Below are positions 23,708-31,689 of a stretch of DNA of 64,000 nt, in pieces; positions within the stretch are counted from its first letter, which is position 1, and each line of letters starts with the position of its first letter. This DNA comes from Tissierellales bacterium (GTDB lineage Bacteria > Bacillota > Clostridia > Tissierellales > Tissierellaceae). The notes beneath the pieces were generated by a model, which ran no database searches, was not told the origin of the DNA, and saw only the letters and a program-made list of their open reading frames with translations. The stretch spans positions 1 to 64,000 of the forward strand of contig JASLAT010000005.1 in the NCBI GenBank assembly GCA_030146915.1, written 5' to 3'. The translations under genes and the position numbers were made by a program.

Positions 23708-24311
23708 TATCTAAAAGTCTTTTTATAACAACAGCAGCTTCAGCTCTAGTTGTTATATCTTTAGGTTTAAAAAATTCACCCTTACCTTGAAGCAGACCCT
23801 TTCCATATGCTTGGTAGATTGCTTCTTTATTAATATTATTTGCATCTTTTATATCTTTAATATCAAAAGACTGAGCTTTTAAGCTAGGTTCATTTTGTAT
23901 ATTTTCATTTAATCCTACTATTATATAAGCCATATCTTCTCTGGATAAAGCTTTATTAAGCACAGACTCTTTCATTGGGAAATTTTCCATATCGATAATA
24001 GCATCTATCGTAGCGTCATAGTAAACTTCTTCCCACCAGTAGTTTTTTCCTTTAGGATAATCAGTAGACTTTAGGGTTGACATTGATAGTTTTAAAAACT
24101 CAGCTAAAGATATATCCTTATTAGGTCTAAAGGTATTATCTGGATAACCCTTTATATATCCTTTGTTTAATAATTTTGTTACATCTTCATAATACCAGCT
24201 ATCTTTTGTTAGGTCTTTTAAAATATTATTATCCGCCCAAGCAGGCTTGGAGTATAATATAATTAACAGACATATTAAGATGGTTAAATTAAATTTAAAA
24301 TTATTTTTCAT
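23694..24311 (-). CDS. Exported S-layer homology (SLH) domain protein
   Basis: The 205-residue protein has a signal peptide with likely cleavage after AWA (residue about 26), then three SLH repeats. The first (DSWYYEDVTKLLNKGYIKGY with NTFRPNKDIS) and third (KEAIYQAYGKGLLQGKG, ITTRAEAAVVIKRLL) are clear; the middle one is degenerate. SLH modules bind pyruvylated secondary cell-wall polymers. Nothing else is attached, so it may be a small wall-bound protein rather than an anchored enzyme. It lies inverted between two GNAT paralogues. Start ATG has an AGGGAGG site. Confidence 0.88.
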   Translation of the reverse strand: MKNNFKFNLTILICLLIILYSKPAWADNNILKDLTKDSWYYEDVTKLLNKGYIKGYPDNTFRPNKDISLAEFLKLSMSTLKSTDYPKGKNYWWEEVYYDATIDAIIDMENFPMKESVLNKALSREDMAYIIVGLNENIQNEPSLKAQSFDIKDIKDANNINKEAIYQAYGKGLLQGKGEFFKPKDITTRAEAAVVIKRLLDRKKD

Positions 24312-24375
24312 AATTACCTCCCTGTATTAAATTATAAGCTTTTTAAATTACTTTAGCAAAGAAAGGATGATAAAA

Positions 24376-24873
24376 ATGATTGAGTCTAAAAGATTAATAT
24401 GTAAGGCAGCTAGAGAAGAGGATATAGATTATATAATTAAATTGGAAAATGCTAAAGAGAATAAAAATTATGTTTGGCAAGGTAATTATCAACAACATAT
24501 AAAGGAGATTGAAGATAGCAACCATATGCTTTCCTTAATATATGATAAGAAAACTATGGAGGCTGTGGGGTATTTTTTGGCAGTTTTAGATATGGACTCA
24601 AATGTTTTTGAATTAAGAAGAATTGTGATTGATAAAAAGGGCTGTGGATATGGTAGGGAGATTATGAAGGCTATTATTAATTATTCCTTTAAAGAGTTAA
24701 ATATTAATAGATTTTGGTTAGATGTTTATCCTGATAACAATATTGCTATAAATCTTTATGAATCTTTAAATATGGTAAAAGAAGGGGTACTTAGGCAAAA
24801 TTATAAAGATAAAAGAGGATATCATGATCAAATAATATATTCTATCCTAAGGAAAGATTATCTAAATTCTTAA
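24376..24873 (+). CDS. GNAT family N-acetyltransferase (RimJ/RimL-like), copy 2
   Basis: The protein (about 165 residues) is closely similar along its length to copy 1: RLICKAAREEDIDYIIKLEN against RLIISLAREEDIEYIIYLEN, RRIVIDKKGCGYGREIMKA, and FWLDVYPDNNIAINLYESLN. An ATG at 24367 touches the AAAGG site; the ATG at 24376, nine bases after it, gives MIESKRL and is preferred. Its substrate is unknown. A stretch with two DnaA-like boxes follows. Confidence 0.88.
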   Translation: MIESKRLICKAAREEDIDYIIKLENAKENKNYVWQGNYQQHIKEIEDSNHMLSLIYDKKTMEAVGYFLAVLDMDSNVFELRRIVIDKKGCGYGREIMKAIINYSFKELNINRFWLDVYPDNNIAINLYESLNMVKEGVLRQNYKDKRGYHDQIIYSILRKDYLNS

Positions 24874-24896
24874 TAAGTGGATTAAAGATTAGTATT

Positions 24897-24934
24897 TGTG
24901 GATAGATTTTCTGTATTTAAGTAATTTATCCACA
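24897..24934. other. Inverted pair of DnaA-type boxes
   Basis: TTATCCACA (24926-24934) is a perfect consensus DnaA box. TGTGGATAG (24897-24905) is the inverted box with one mismatch. The arms could also pair as a hairpin. The spot lies between convergent genes, so it is not a promoter. It could bind DnaA as a titration site, or be chance or part of the transcript end. Confidence 0.4.
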
Positions 24935-24937
24935 AAA

Positions 24938-24960
24938 AAATCCTAGAAACTAGGATTTAA
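24938..24960 (-). terminator. Intrinsic terminator of the pst/two-component operon
   Basis: AAATCCTAG and CTAGGATTT form a nine-base stem overlapping the histidine kinase stop. On the minus strand it is followed by seven Ts. Confidence 0.85.
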
Positions 24961-26155
24961 ATTTGATATATATTATAGTACCCTTATTAACACTACTATC
25001 TATATCTATTTTTGCATTATGCAGCTCCATTATATGTTTTACAATAGCTAATCCTAAACCACTACTATAACCTTTTCTAGACTTATCAACTCTATAAAAT
25101 CTTTCAAAAATCCTATTTAACTCTTCCTTAGGAATACCTATTCCTGTATCTTTAATAGATAGTAATTTATAATTAGCAAACTCTTTAAGATGTATTTGTA
25201 TTTTACCATTATCCACATTATACTTTATGGCATTATCCACAAGGTTATATATAGCCTCTTCAAGCATAGCTATATCACCCTTAATTTTTATTTTATCCCC
25301 TGAAAGCTTAATTTTTATATTCTTATCCTTAGTTTTTATTAATAATCTATTTATAATATTTTCTAATAAACTATAAAGATTAATAGTTTGAAAGCTTACG
25401 TTGACACTAGGTGATTCTAATTTGGAAATTTCTAAAATAGAGTCAATTAAACTTAGTAATCTATCTCCTTCTTTTTGTATTATACTTGAAAATTTTTTTA
25501 CATCCTCTGGTTTAACTAACCCAGTTTCTAAAAGTTCTGCATAACCTTTTATAGATGTAAGGGGTGTTTTAAGCTCGTGAGATACATTAGCAGTAAACTC
25601 TTTTCTGAATCTTTCCTTTTCTAACATTAAATCCATAGAAAGTTTAGTTTTATCCCTATAGATATTAAGTTTTGAAATTAGTGGTAGAAGTTCATCATAA
25701 CCTTCATAGACTAAACTTTTATCATTAGGATCTTCTAGATAGAGTGCAGCTTTATTTATAGGTTTAAAAATATCATAAGATAATCTAGATGATATTATAT
25801 TTGTTAAAACTAGAAAGATTAATGACAGACTTATGGAAGTTATAAGACTGATTAATAAGCCTGATTCTTTTTTAGAATCCTTTAATTCAAGTAAAATATA
25901 ATTATTATTTATCTTTTTCTCTAAAACATTTTCGTTAGGTTTATTAATTTTAGATTCTTTGTTAGTGCTAATTTTTATAAGATCACTCTCATAACTATCT
26001 AAACTGGACATGATAAAAAGTTCTAAATAATTTTCTAACTGTAATTTATTGTTTTTCTTATCAATGTCATAATGTAAATATGTAGTTATAAGAGTCGTTG
26101 CTATAATTAAGAAAACTCCTAGGATTAAAATTGTCTTATATATTTTTTCTTCCAT
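24950..26155 (-). CDS. Sensor histidine kinase of the phosphate (pst) operon, PhoR-like
   Basis: The 401-residue kinase has two helices (about 8-28 and 100-122) enclosing an external region of some 70 residues. A linker follows, then HisKA with phospho-acceptor His193 (SHELKTPL), and an HATPase with N-box DNAIKY, DTGIGIP and GSGLGLAIVKH-like boxes (SSGLGLAIVKHI). It is downstream of pstSCAB-phoU and its response regulator on the same strand, so phosphate sensing through Pst/PhoU is the likely role. The PhoR assignment rests on that context, since no PAS domain is evident. It ends at a terminator. Confidence 0.88.
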   Translation of the reverse strand: MEEKIYKTILILGVFLIIATTLITTYLHYDIDKKNNKLQLENYLELFIMSSLDSYESDLIKISTNKESKINKPNENVLEKKINNNYILLELKDSKKESGLLISLITSISLSLIFLVLTNIISSRLSYDIFKPINKAALYLEDPNDKSLVYEGYDELLPLISKLNIYRDKTKLSMDLMLEKERFRKEFTANVSHELKTPLTSIKGYAELLETGLVKPEDVKKFSSIIQKEGDRLLSLIDSILEISKLESPSVNVSFQTINLYSLLENIINRLLIKTKDKNIKIKLSGDKIKIKGDIAMLEEAIYNLVDNAIKYNVDNGKIQIHLKEFANYKLLSIKDTGIGIPKEELNRIFERFYRVDKSRKGYSSGLGLAIVKHIMELHNAKIDIDSSVNKGTIIYIKFKS

Positions 26156-26157
26156 AT

Positions 26158-26829
26158 TTACACCCTTAACCTATAACCTAAGTTTCTAACAGTTTCTATA
26201 ATTTCTTCTTCTGTTTTAAGTTTTTGTCTTAAAGATCTTATGTGTACATCTATAGTTCGACTTTCTCCAGAGTAATCGTATCCCCATATTTCTTCCATTA
26301 TCATATTTCTAGTTAAGACTAGATTTTTATTTTTGATTAGATACTCTAACAATTGATATTCTTTATAAGTAAGGTCTAAAAGTGTTGAATTAAGATAGAT
26401 TTCGTATCTATCAGTTATAAGTGTTAGTGGACCTGCTTCGACTATATTAAGTTTTTCTTCATTTTTTTTATATCTTCTAAGAACAGCTCTGACTCTTGCT
26501 ACTAATTCTAAAAGGCTAAATGGTTTTACTAAATAATCATCAGCTCCCATATTTAAACCTATTATTCTATGATATTCACTATCTTTAGCGGTTAATATTA
26601 CTATAGGAATATCTTTTGTAAGTCTATCAGAGCGAAGTTTTTTTAATATAGTGAAGCCATCTTCTCCAGGTAACATAATATCTAATATAAGAAGGTCAAA
26701 ATCCTTAATTATTTCATAAAGTCCTTCAGAAGATTCTAACCCCTTAGCTTCAAATTTTTCTGATTTTAATGTATATAATATCAAATTTCTTATATTTTCT
26801 TCGTCTTCTACTACTAATATTCTAGACAT
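26158..26829 (-). CDS. OmpR-family response regulator of the phosphate (pst) operon, PhoP/PhoB-like
   Basis: The 223-residue regulator has a receiver domain with acidic pocket VVEDEEN, phospho-acceptor Asp50 (LLILDIMLPGEDG) and Lys in LVKPFS. A winged-helix DNA-binding domain follows (LTYKEYQLLEYLIKN, then RTIDVHIRSLRQKL). An upstream in-frame ATG at 26859 exists, but AGAGGTGAT lies directly before the ATG at 26829, which gives the usual MSRILVVEDE start. It precedes its kinase by two bases and follows phoU. Likely targets are the 11-base repeats at 30851-30879. Confidence 0.9.
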   Translation of the reverse strand: MSRILVVEDEENIRNLILYTLKSEKFEAKGLESSEGLYEIIKDFDLLILDIMLPGEDGFTILKKLRSDRLTKDIPIVILTAKDSEYHRIIGLNMGADDYLVKPFSLLELVARVRAVLRRYKKNEEKLNIVEAGPLTLITDRYEIYLNSTLLDLTYKEYQLLEYLIKNKNLVLTRNMIMEEIWGYDYSGESRTIDVHIRSLRQKLKTEEEIIETVRNLGYRLRV

Positions 26830-26874
26830 AAAATCACCTCTTGATTCCATTATATACATAAACTCTTATTAGTG

Positions 26875-27519
26875 TTAGTCCTTTGGAGATTCTCCTGTTA
26901 TAGAATAAATAACCCACTGGGCTATATTCTCAGAATGATCACCAATTCTTTCTAGATACTTTGCTATCATTAGTAAATCTAGGGCTTTAAAGCTGATTTC
27001 TTCCTTGTCTTTAATCATAGTTAGAAGTTCTTCTTTTATACTATGAAACATATTATCTACTAAGTCATCACGTTTAATTACTTTATCACATAAATCTAAG
27101 TCTCCATCTACTAGAGCTTTTATACTATCTTCAACCATACTTGTAGCTAGATGGGCCATTTGAGGTATTTTTATTATATTTAATCCACAATCTTTTTTGA
27201 AAAACATACTGATCTCACTTATATCTGCAGCTTGATCTCCTATTCGTTCTAAATCTCTAATTATCTTTAAGATTGATGATACTAACCTTAGATCGCTAGC
27301 GACAGGGTTTTGTCGTAGTATTATACTTAAACAAAGGTTATCAATTTCTCGTTCTCTCCTATTTATAATTTCATCTTCTTTTATAACTGAAATAGCTAAG
27401 TCTTTATCCTTATTTAAAAGTGCTTTAATTGATTTTTCTATTGCTATAATTACTAAATCTGCCATAAGGATTAATTTATCATTTAGAATATCCAGCTCTT
27501 TATCTAGAATTTCTCTCAT
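26875..27519 (-). CDS. phoU: Phosphate signalling complex protein PhoU
   Basis: The 214-residue all-helical protein contains two PhoU repeats. Metal-site motifs are RDLERIGDQAADI in the first and KYLERIGDHSENIAQWV in the second. PhoU links the PstSCAB transporter to the sensor kinase and restrains phosphate uptake when phosphate is ample. Length and repeats are normal. It lies between pstB (11 bases upstream) and the response regulator gene, and has an AGGAGG site. Confidence 0.95.
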   Translation of the reverse strand: MREILDKELDILNDKLILMADLVIIAIEKSIKALLNKDKDLAISVIKEDEIINRREREIDNLCLSIILRQNPVASDLRLVSSILKIIRDLERIGDQAADISEISMFFKKDCGLNIIKIPQMAHLATSMVEDSIKALVDGDLDLCDKVIKRDDLVDNMFHSIKEELLTMIKDKEEISFKALDLLMIAKYLERIGDHSENIAQWVIYSITGESPKD

Positions 27520-27530
27520 AGTATTTCCTC

Positions 27531-28280
27531 CTATCCGAATCTACCTGTAATATAATCTTCGGTTCTTTTATCTTTTGGCAAGGTGAAAAGTTTTTCTGTT
27601 TCACCAATCTCTACTAATTCTCCATTTAAAAAAAATCCTGTTCTATCTGAAACTCTTAAAGCTTGTTGCATATTGTGAGTCACTATAACTATTGTATACT
27701 TAGTTTTAAGCTCTCCTATTAGTTCCTCAATCTTTGCAGTTGAGATAGGATCTAAAGCAGAGGTAGGTTCATCTAAGAGTAACACTTGTGGATCTACAGC
27801 TAGGGCTCTAGCTATGCAGAGTCTTTGTTGCTGACCTCCTGAAAGTTGTAGAGCAGATTTATTTAAGGAATCTTTAACCTCTTCCCAAATTGCTGCTTTC
27901 TTTAAAGAGTTTACTACTATCTTATCTAAACTTTTTTTATCTTTTATTCCATGAGTTCTAGGTCCATATGCTATGTTGTCATATATAGTCATAGGGAAGG
28001 GGTTTGGACTTTGAAATACCATTCCTACTTTTTTTCTTAATAGGTTTACATCATATTCATTATAAATATTTTTCCCTTCAAGCAAAATGTTTCCTTTGAT
28101 TTTGCAGTCAGGAATTAAATCATTCATTCTATTCATACTTTTTAAAAGACTAGACTTTCCACATCCAGAAGGACCTATAAAAGCAAGAACTTCATTTTCC
28201 TTAACATTAAAATTTATATTTTTAAGAGCTTGGAATTTATCATAATATAAATCTAGATTCTCTATTTTCATTTTAGTCAT
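27531..28280 (-). CDS. pstB: Phosphate ABC transporter ATP-binding protein PstB
   Basis: This ABC ATPase of 249 residues has Walker [10 protein letters not shown], the PstB-typical [13 protein letters not shown] segment, Q-loop [19 protein letters not shown], signature [16 protein letters not shown], Walker [14 protein letters not shown] and switch IVTHNMQQA. It energises phosphate import by PstAC. The ATG at 28280 lies nine bases after GGAGG and overlaps the pstA end by eight bases. Confidence 0.96.
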   Translation of the reverse strand: MTKMKIENLDLYYDKFQALKNINFNVKENEVLAFIGPSGCGKSSLLKSMNRMNDLIPDCKIKGNILLEGKNIYNEYDVNLLRKKVGMVFQSPNPFPMTIYDNIAYGPRTHGIKDKKSLDKIVVNSLKKAAIWEEVKDSLNKSALQLSGGQQQRLCIARALAVDPQVLLLDEPTSALDPISTAKIEELIGELKTKYTIVIVTHNMQQALRVSDRTGFFLNGELVEIGETEKLFTLPKDKRTEDYITGRFG

Positions 28281-29088
28281 CTTTGTAATCCTCCATAAAT
28301 TTATTTGCTAACTTATTAGATAAATAATTAATTAAAAGTACAATAAGCATTAATATAAAGGCTGTAGCATAAGCAGCATTCGTATGAAGACCCTCAGAAG
28401 AGAGTACATACATATGAACTGATAATGTTCTTGCTGAATCAAAAAAACTAAGTGGTATTTTAGCTACGGTACCAGCTGTGTAAATAAGAGCTGCAGATTC
28501 TCCTACAATTCTTCCAATAGACAGTATAATTCCTGATAATATTCCAGGGCTAGCTGCTGGTAATAGCACTTTAAATATTGTTCTAGTTCTACTTGCTCCT
28601 AGAGCTAAGCTAGCTTCTCTAAGTGATCCGGCTACAGAGGTTAAAGCTTCTTTTGAGCTTTCTATAATAAGAGGTAAAACCATAATTGATAAAGTTAGGG
28701 ATCCTGATAAAATTGAAAAACCAAGTCCTAAATAGTTAACAAAAAAAATCATACCAAACAAACCATAAATAATAGATGGTATTCCTGCTAAAGTTTCTAT
28801 AGCTAGATTAATTAGGTTAAAAGCCATATTCTTATTAGTGTATTCTGATAGATATATACTAGTAAGTATTCCTATAGGTAGAGAAAGACTAAGACTTACT
28901 ATAATAACTATAATTGTAGAAATTAAAGCAGGCAGTAAGGAAAGATTATTAGAATCATATTTTAATTTAAATAAATCTAAATTGATATGAGGCAATCCTT
29001 TTATAACAACATAGGCTACAATAGATAAGAAAATAATAAATACAAGGTAGGCTAGAATTTTAATTGATTTTTTTATTATTTTATCCAT
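28273..29088 (-). CDS. pstA: Phosphate ABC transporter permease PstA
   Basis: The 271-residue, six-helix permease carries PstA motifs: [25 protein letters not shown] and the coupling loop [32 protein letters not shown]. It forms the channel with PstC. It overlaps pstC by eight bases and pstB by eight bases, so these genes are translated together. Confidence 0.95.
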   Translation of the reverse strand: MDKIIKKSIKILAYLVFIIFLSIVAYVVIKGLPHINLDLFKLKYDSNNLSLLPALISTIIVIIVSLSLSLPIGILTSIYLSEYTNKNMAFNLINLAIETLAGIPSIIYGLFGMIFFVNYLGLGFSILSGSLTLSIMVLPLIIESSKEALTSVAGSLREASLALGASRTRTIFKVLLPAASPGILSGIILSIGRIVGESAALIYTAGTVAKIPLSFFDSARTLSVHMYVLSSEGLHTNAAYATAFILMLIVLLINYLSNKLANKFMEDYKDD

Positions 29089-29941
29089 TATGTTTCCTCC
29101 TTCCTAGAAAAAAACTAAAATTTATTATTAATATAAAGCTAAATAATACTAATGCAGTACCTATAAGGGCTTGTCTATGTAGCCCAGAAGCATAGCTCAT
29201 TTCTATTACAATATTTGTTGTTAAAGTCCTTACTCCCTTTAGAATACCTTTCGGCATTCTTTCTTGATTACCAGCTACCATAACTACAGCCATAGTTTCA
29301 CCTATAGCTCTCCCTAGCCCTAAAATAAGTGCTGAAAAAATACCTCTTACGTTAGCAGGTATAACAACTTTTAAAATACTTCTTTCTTTAGATGCTCCTA
29401 GTGCTAAAGAAGCTTGGAAGTATTCCTTACTAATGGCCCTAAGGCTAGATTCTACTAGATTAATAATTGTTGGCAGAATCATTATAGCTAAAAGTGTGGA
29501 CGCTGCTAAAATACTAGGGCCTTTGCTATTTAAAAAACCTCTAATCACTGGTAGTAGTACCACCATTCCAAAAAAACCATATACTATTGATGGTACACCT
29601 GCCATTAAGTTAATTAGAGGTTTTAAAATTTTATATTCCTTTTTACCACAATAATAAACTAAATAGATAGCTACTATAATTCCTAGGGGAGCCCCTAGTA
29701 TAAGGGCTCCTAAAGTAGTGTATATACTTCCTAGAATCATAGGTAAAATACCAAAGTAACTAGGCTGATCTGTTGGAGACCATTTTGTTCCTAATACAAA
29801 GTCTTTAAAGCCGATTTCTTTAAATATAGGCAGCCCATTCTTAAAAAGAAAAAAGCATATAGTAGCTAAGGCTATTAAGGAAAAAAGGGATGCCAAAAAG
29901 AAAAGTAACTCTACATTTTTTTCCTTTAAATTAATTTTCAT
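29081..29941 (-). CDS. pstC: Phosphate ABC transporter permease PstC
   Basis: The 286-residue permease has the PstC N-terminal region (FLVLGTKWSP-like: DFVLGTKWSPTDQPSYFGILP), LMAGVPSIVYGFFGM and the loop [22 protein letters not shown]. It ends with the GRAIGETMAVVMVAGN segment characteristic of PstC. It is the partner of PstA. The start follows AAGGAGGATAT, nine bases behind pstS. Confidence 0.95.
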   Translation of the reverse strand: MKINLKEKNVELLFFLASLFSLIALATICFFLFKNGLPIFKEIGFKDFVLGTKWSPTDQPSYFGILPMILGSIYTTLGALILGAPLGIIVAIYLVYYCGKKEYKILKPLINLMAGVPSIVYGFFGMVVLLPVIRGFLNSKGPSILAASTLLAIMILPTIINLVESSLRAISKEYFQASLALGASKERSILKVVIPANVRGIFSALILGLGRAIGETMAVVMVAGNQERMPKGILKGVRTLTTNIVIEMSYASGLHRQALIGTALVLFSFILIINFSFFLGRRKHNG

Positions 29942-29950
29942 ATATCCTCC

Positions 29951-30787
29951 TTAAATCTCTTCCCAATCTTCAATTTCTCCTAGGAAAATTGATCTTAGCT
30001 TTTCTAGACTAATATCATCTAGCGTATTTTCTTTATTTACGATAACTGCTATACCATCAAGAGCTATAGTTGTTTCTTTTAATTGACTTTTTTCCTCTTC
30101 GCTTAAAGCTCTCGAGCTCATTCCTATATCAGCACTTCCTTCTATAGATGAGTTTATACCAGCAGAAGATCCAGTTTGTTGAATTTCGATATCAACATTA
30201 TTTAGTTTTGTATATTCTTCCTTTAATTTTTCCATAATAGGTGATACTGATGTAGAGCCTGCAACTACAATTTTTCCTTCTAAATTACTGCTTTGATAAC
30301 TTTCACCCTCTTGATAAGCTATATAATCTTCAGAAATTATATTTTGACCCTCTTTGGATAGAATAAACTTTATAAAGTCATTAACTAGAGGATTTTCTTC
30401 TTTTTGTACTAGAATAAAAGGTCTGGAAATTTTATAACTACCAGATTTTATATTTTCTTGACTCGGTTCAACCCCATCTACATTAAGGGCTTTTACTCTT
30501 TCAGAAAGAGAACCTGTTGAAATGTATCCTATAGCATTTTTATCACTTTCAACATTTTTTATGACAGTTTCTGTTTGCATCTGAATTATTGCCTCTTCAG
30601 TTGTTTGGTCTATTTTTTCATCACCATCTTTTTTAAGAACACCAGTCAACTCAACAAAGGCAGATCTAGTACCAGATCCTTCTTCTCTAGATACGACAGT
30701 TATAGCTTGCTTGTTACTTTTAGACTGACAGCCTGTTAGAAAGACTGTAGCTAGAAGAAAACTTAGAATTAATTTTTTAAATTTCAT
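29951..30787 (-). CDS. pstS: Phosphate-binding lipoprotein PstS with the two halves in swapped order
   Basis: The 278-residue lipoprotein has the lipobox LTGC (Cys20). It starts with the part usually found in the second half of PstS (TVVSREEGSGTRSAF from about residue 30, AIGYISTGSLSERVKAL, GVEPSQENIKSGSY). From about residue 172 it continues with what is usually the N-terminal part (VVAGSTSVSPIMEKL, QQTGSSAGINSSIEG, ADIGMSSRALS, DGIAVIVNKENTL, FLGEIEDWEEI). All phosphate-binding motifs are present, so it should bind phosphate. To my recollection this permuted layout also occurs in other clostridial PstS proteins. It heads the pst operon and has a GAGGG site. Confidence 0.9.
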   Translation of the reverse strand: MKFKKLILSFLLATVFLTGCQSKSNKQAITVVSREEGSGTRSAFVELTGVLKKDGDEKIDQTTEEAIIQMQTETVIKNVESDKNAIGYISTGSLSERVKALNVDGVEPSQENIKSGSYKISRPFILVQKEENPLVNDFIKFILSKEGQNIISEDYIAYQEGESYQSSNLEGKIVVAGSTSVSPIMEKLKEEYTKLNNVDIEIQQTGSSAGINSSIEGSADIGMSSRALSEEEKSQLKETTIALDGIAVIVNKENTLDDISLEKLRSIFLGEIEDWEEI

Positions 30788-30850
30788 TTTATCCCTCCAT
30801 ATTTGTATTAACCTAAATATACAACTTACTTGTTAGATGAAAGTGAAATC

Positions 30851-30879
30851 TATGTAAAGTTTATGTAAAAAATTACATA
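30851..30879. promoter_or_regulatory. Candidate PHO box in the divergent pstS / response regulator region
   Basis: Seven-base units TATGTAA (30851), TATGTAA (30862) and the inverted TTACATA (30873) repeat with exact 11-base spacing, the period expected for tandem binding of OmpR/PhoB-type regulators. The site lies 64 bases before pstS and about 120 before the divergent regulator, so it could control both. The unit itself is not the textbook Bacillus TTAACA or E. coli box. Confidence 0.55.
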
Positions 30880-30971
30880 AAAGATAAAACTTTAAGAATA
30901 TATTAAGAAATTAAATGGCTAAGCCTTAATAAAGACTTGTTATTATGTATATAATAATAGGAGGTGGAATA

Positions 30972-31001
30972 ATGAATAAGATAAAGGGTCGAGGTGGATG
31001 A
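30972..31001 (+). CDS. Nine-codon upstream reading frame before the response regulator
   Basis: A strong AGGAGG (30959-30964) stands seven bases before ATG 30972. The frame encodes MNKIKGRGG and stops at TGA 30999-31001, one base before the TTG start of the regulator. The regulator's own GAGGTGG site lies inside this small frame. The layout would couple translation of the regulator to the leader peptide. Whether it is translated is not known. Confidence 0.4.
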   Translation: MNKIKGRGG

Positions 31002-31002
31002 T

Positions 31003-31689
31003 TTGAATATATTAGTTTGTGATGATGATAGAGATATAGTAGAGGCTATTTCTATTTACCTAGAAAATGAAAATTATAAGGTGCTTAAGGCTTATGATGG
31101 GATAGAGGCCTTGGAAATTCTTGAAAAAGAAGAGGTTCATTTAGTAATTATAGATGTTATGATGCCTAGGATGGATGGAATAAAAGCAACTTTAAAGATT
31201 AGGGAGAAAGATAATTTACCAGTTATAATTCTATCTGCTAAATCTGAAGATACAGATAAGATAATAGGTTTAAATATGGGAGCAGATGACTATATTAGTA
31301 AACCTTTTAATCCCTTGGAATTAGTTGCTAGAGTTAAATCACAACTTAGAAGATATGTAGATTTGGGAAGTTTAGAGATAGAAGAGAATATATACAAAAC
31401 AGGTGGATTAGAGTTAAATGATGAAACTAAAGAAGTCAGGGTTGATGGTGATAAGGTTCATTTAACTCCAGTTCAATATAAGATTCTTAAACTCTTATTA
31501 AAAAACAAGGGAAGAGTTTTTTCAATTGATCAAATCTATGAGCAGGTTTGGGAAGAGGAAGCTTATAATGCAGACAATACAGTGGCGGTTCATATTAGGA
31601 AAATTAGAGAACAGATTGAAATAAATCCTAAAGAACCCAGATATTTAAAGGTGGTGTGGGGAATTGGATATAAAATCGAAAAAATATAA
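31003..31689 (+). CDS. OmpR-family response regulator (VanR-like)
   Basis: The regulator (about 228 residues) has a receiver domain with acidic residues VCDDDRD, Asp51 in VIIDVMMPRMDG and Lys in ISKPFNP. The winged-helix domain has LTPVQYKILKLLLKN and NTVAVHIRKIREQI. An in-frame GTG at 30994 falls within the GAGGTGG site; the TTG at 31003 gives the normal NILVCDDD start and is preferred. It is divergent from the pst operon and paired with the kinase that overlaps its end. It belongs to the VanR/SaeR-like group; its regulon is unknown, and a nearby surface redox operon is one possible target. Confidence 0.88.
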   Translation: MNILVCDDDRDIVEAISIYLENENYKVLKAYDGIEALEILEKEEVHLVIIDVMMPRMDGIKATLKIREKDNLPVIILSAKSEDTDKIIGLNMGADDYISKPFNPLELVARVKSQLRRYVDLGSLEIEENIYKTGGLELNDETKEVRVDGDKVHLTPVQYKILKLLLKNKGRVFSIDQIYEQVWEEEAYNADNTVAVHIRKIREQIEINPKEPRYLKVVWGIGYKIEKI

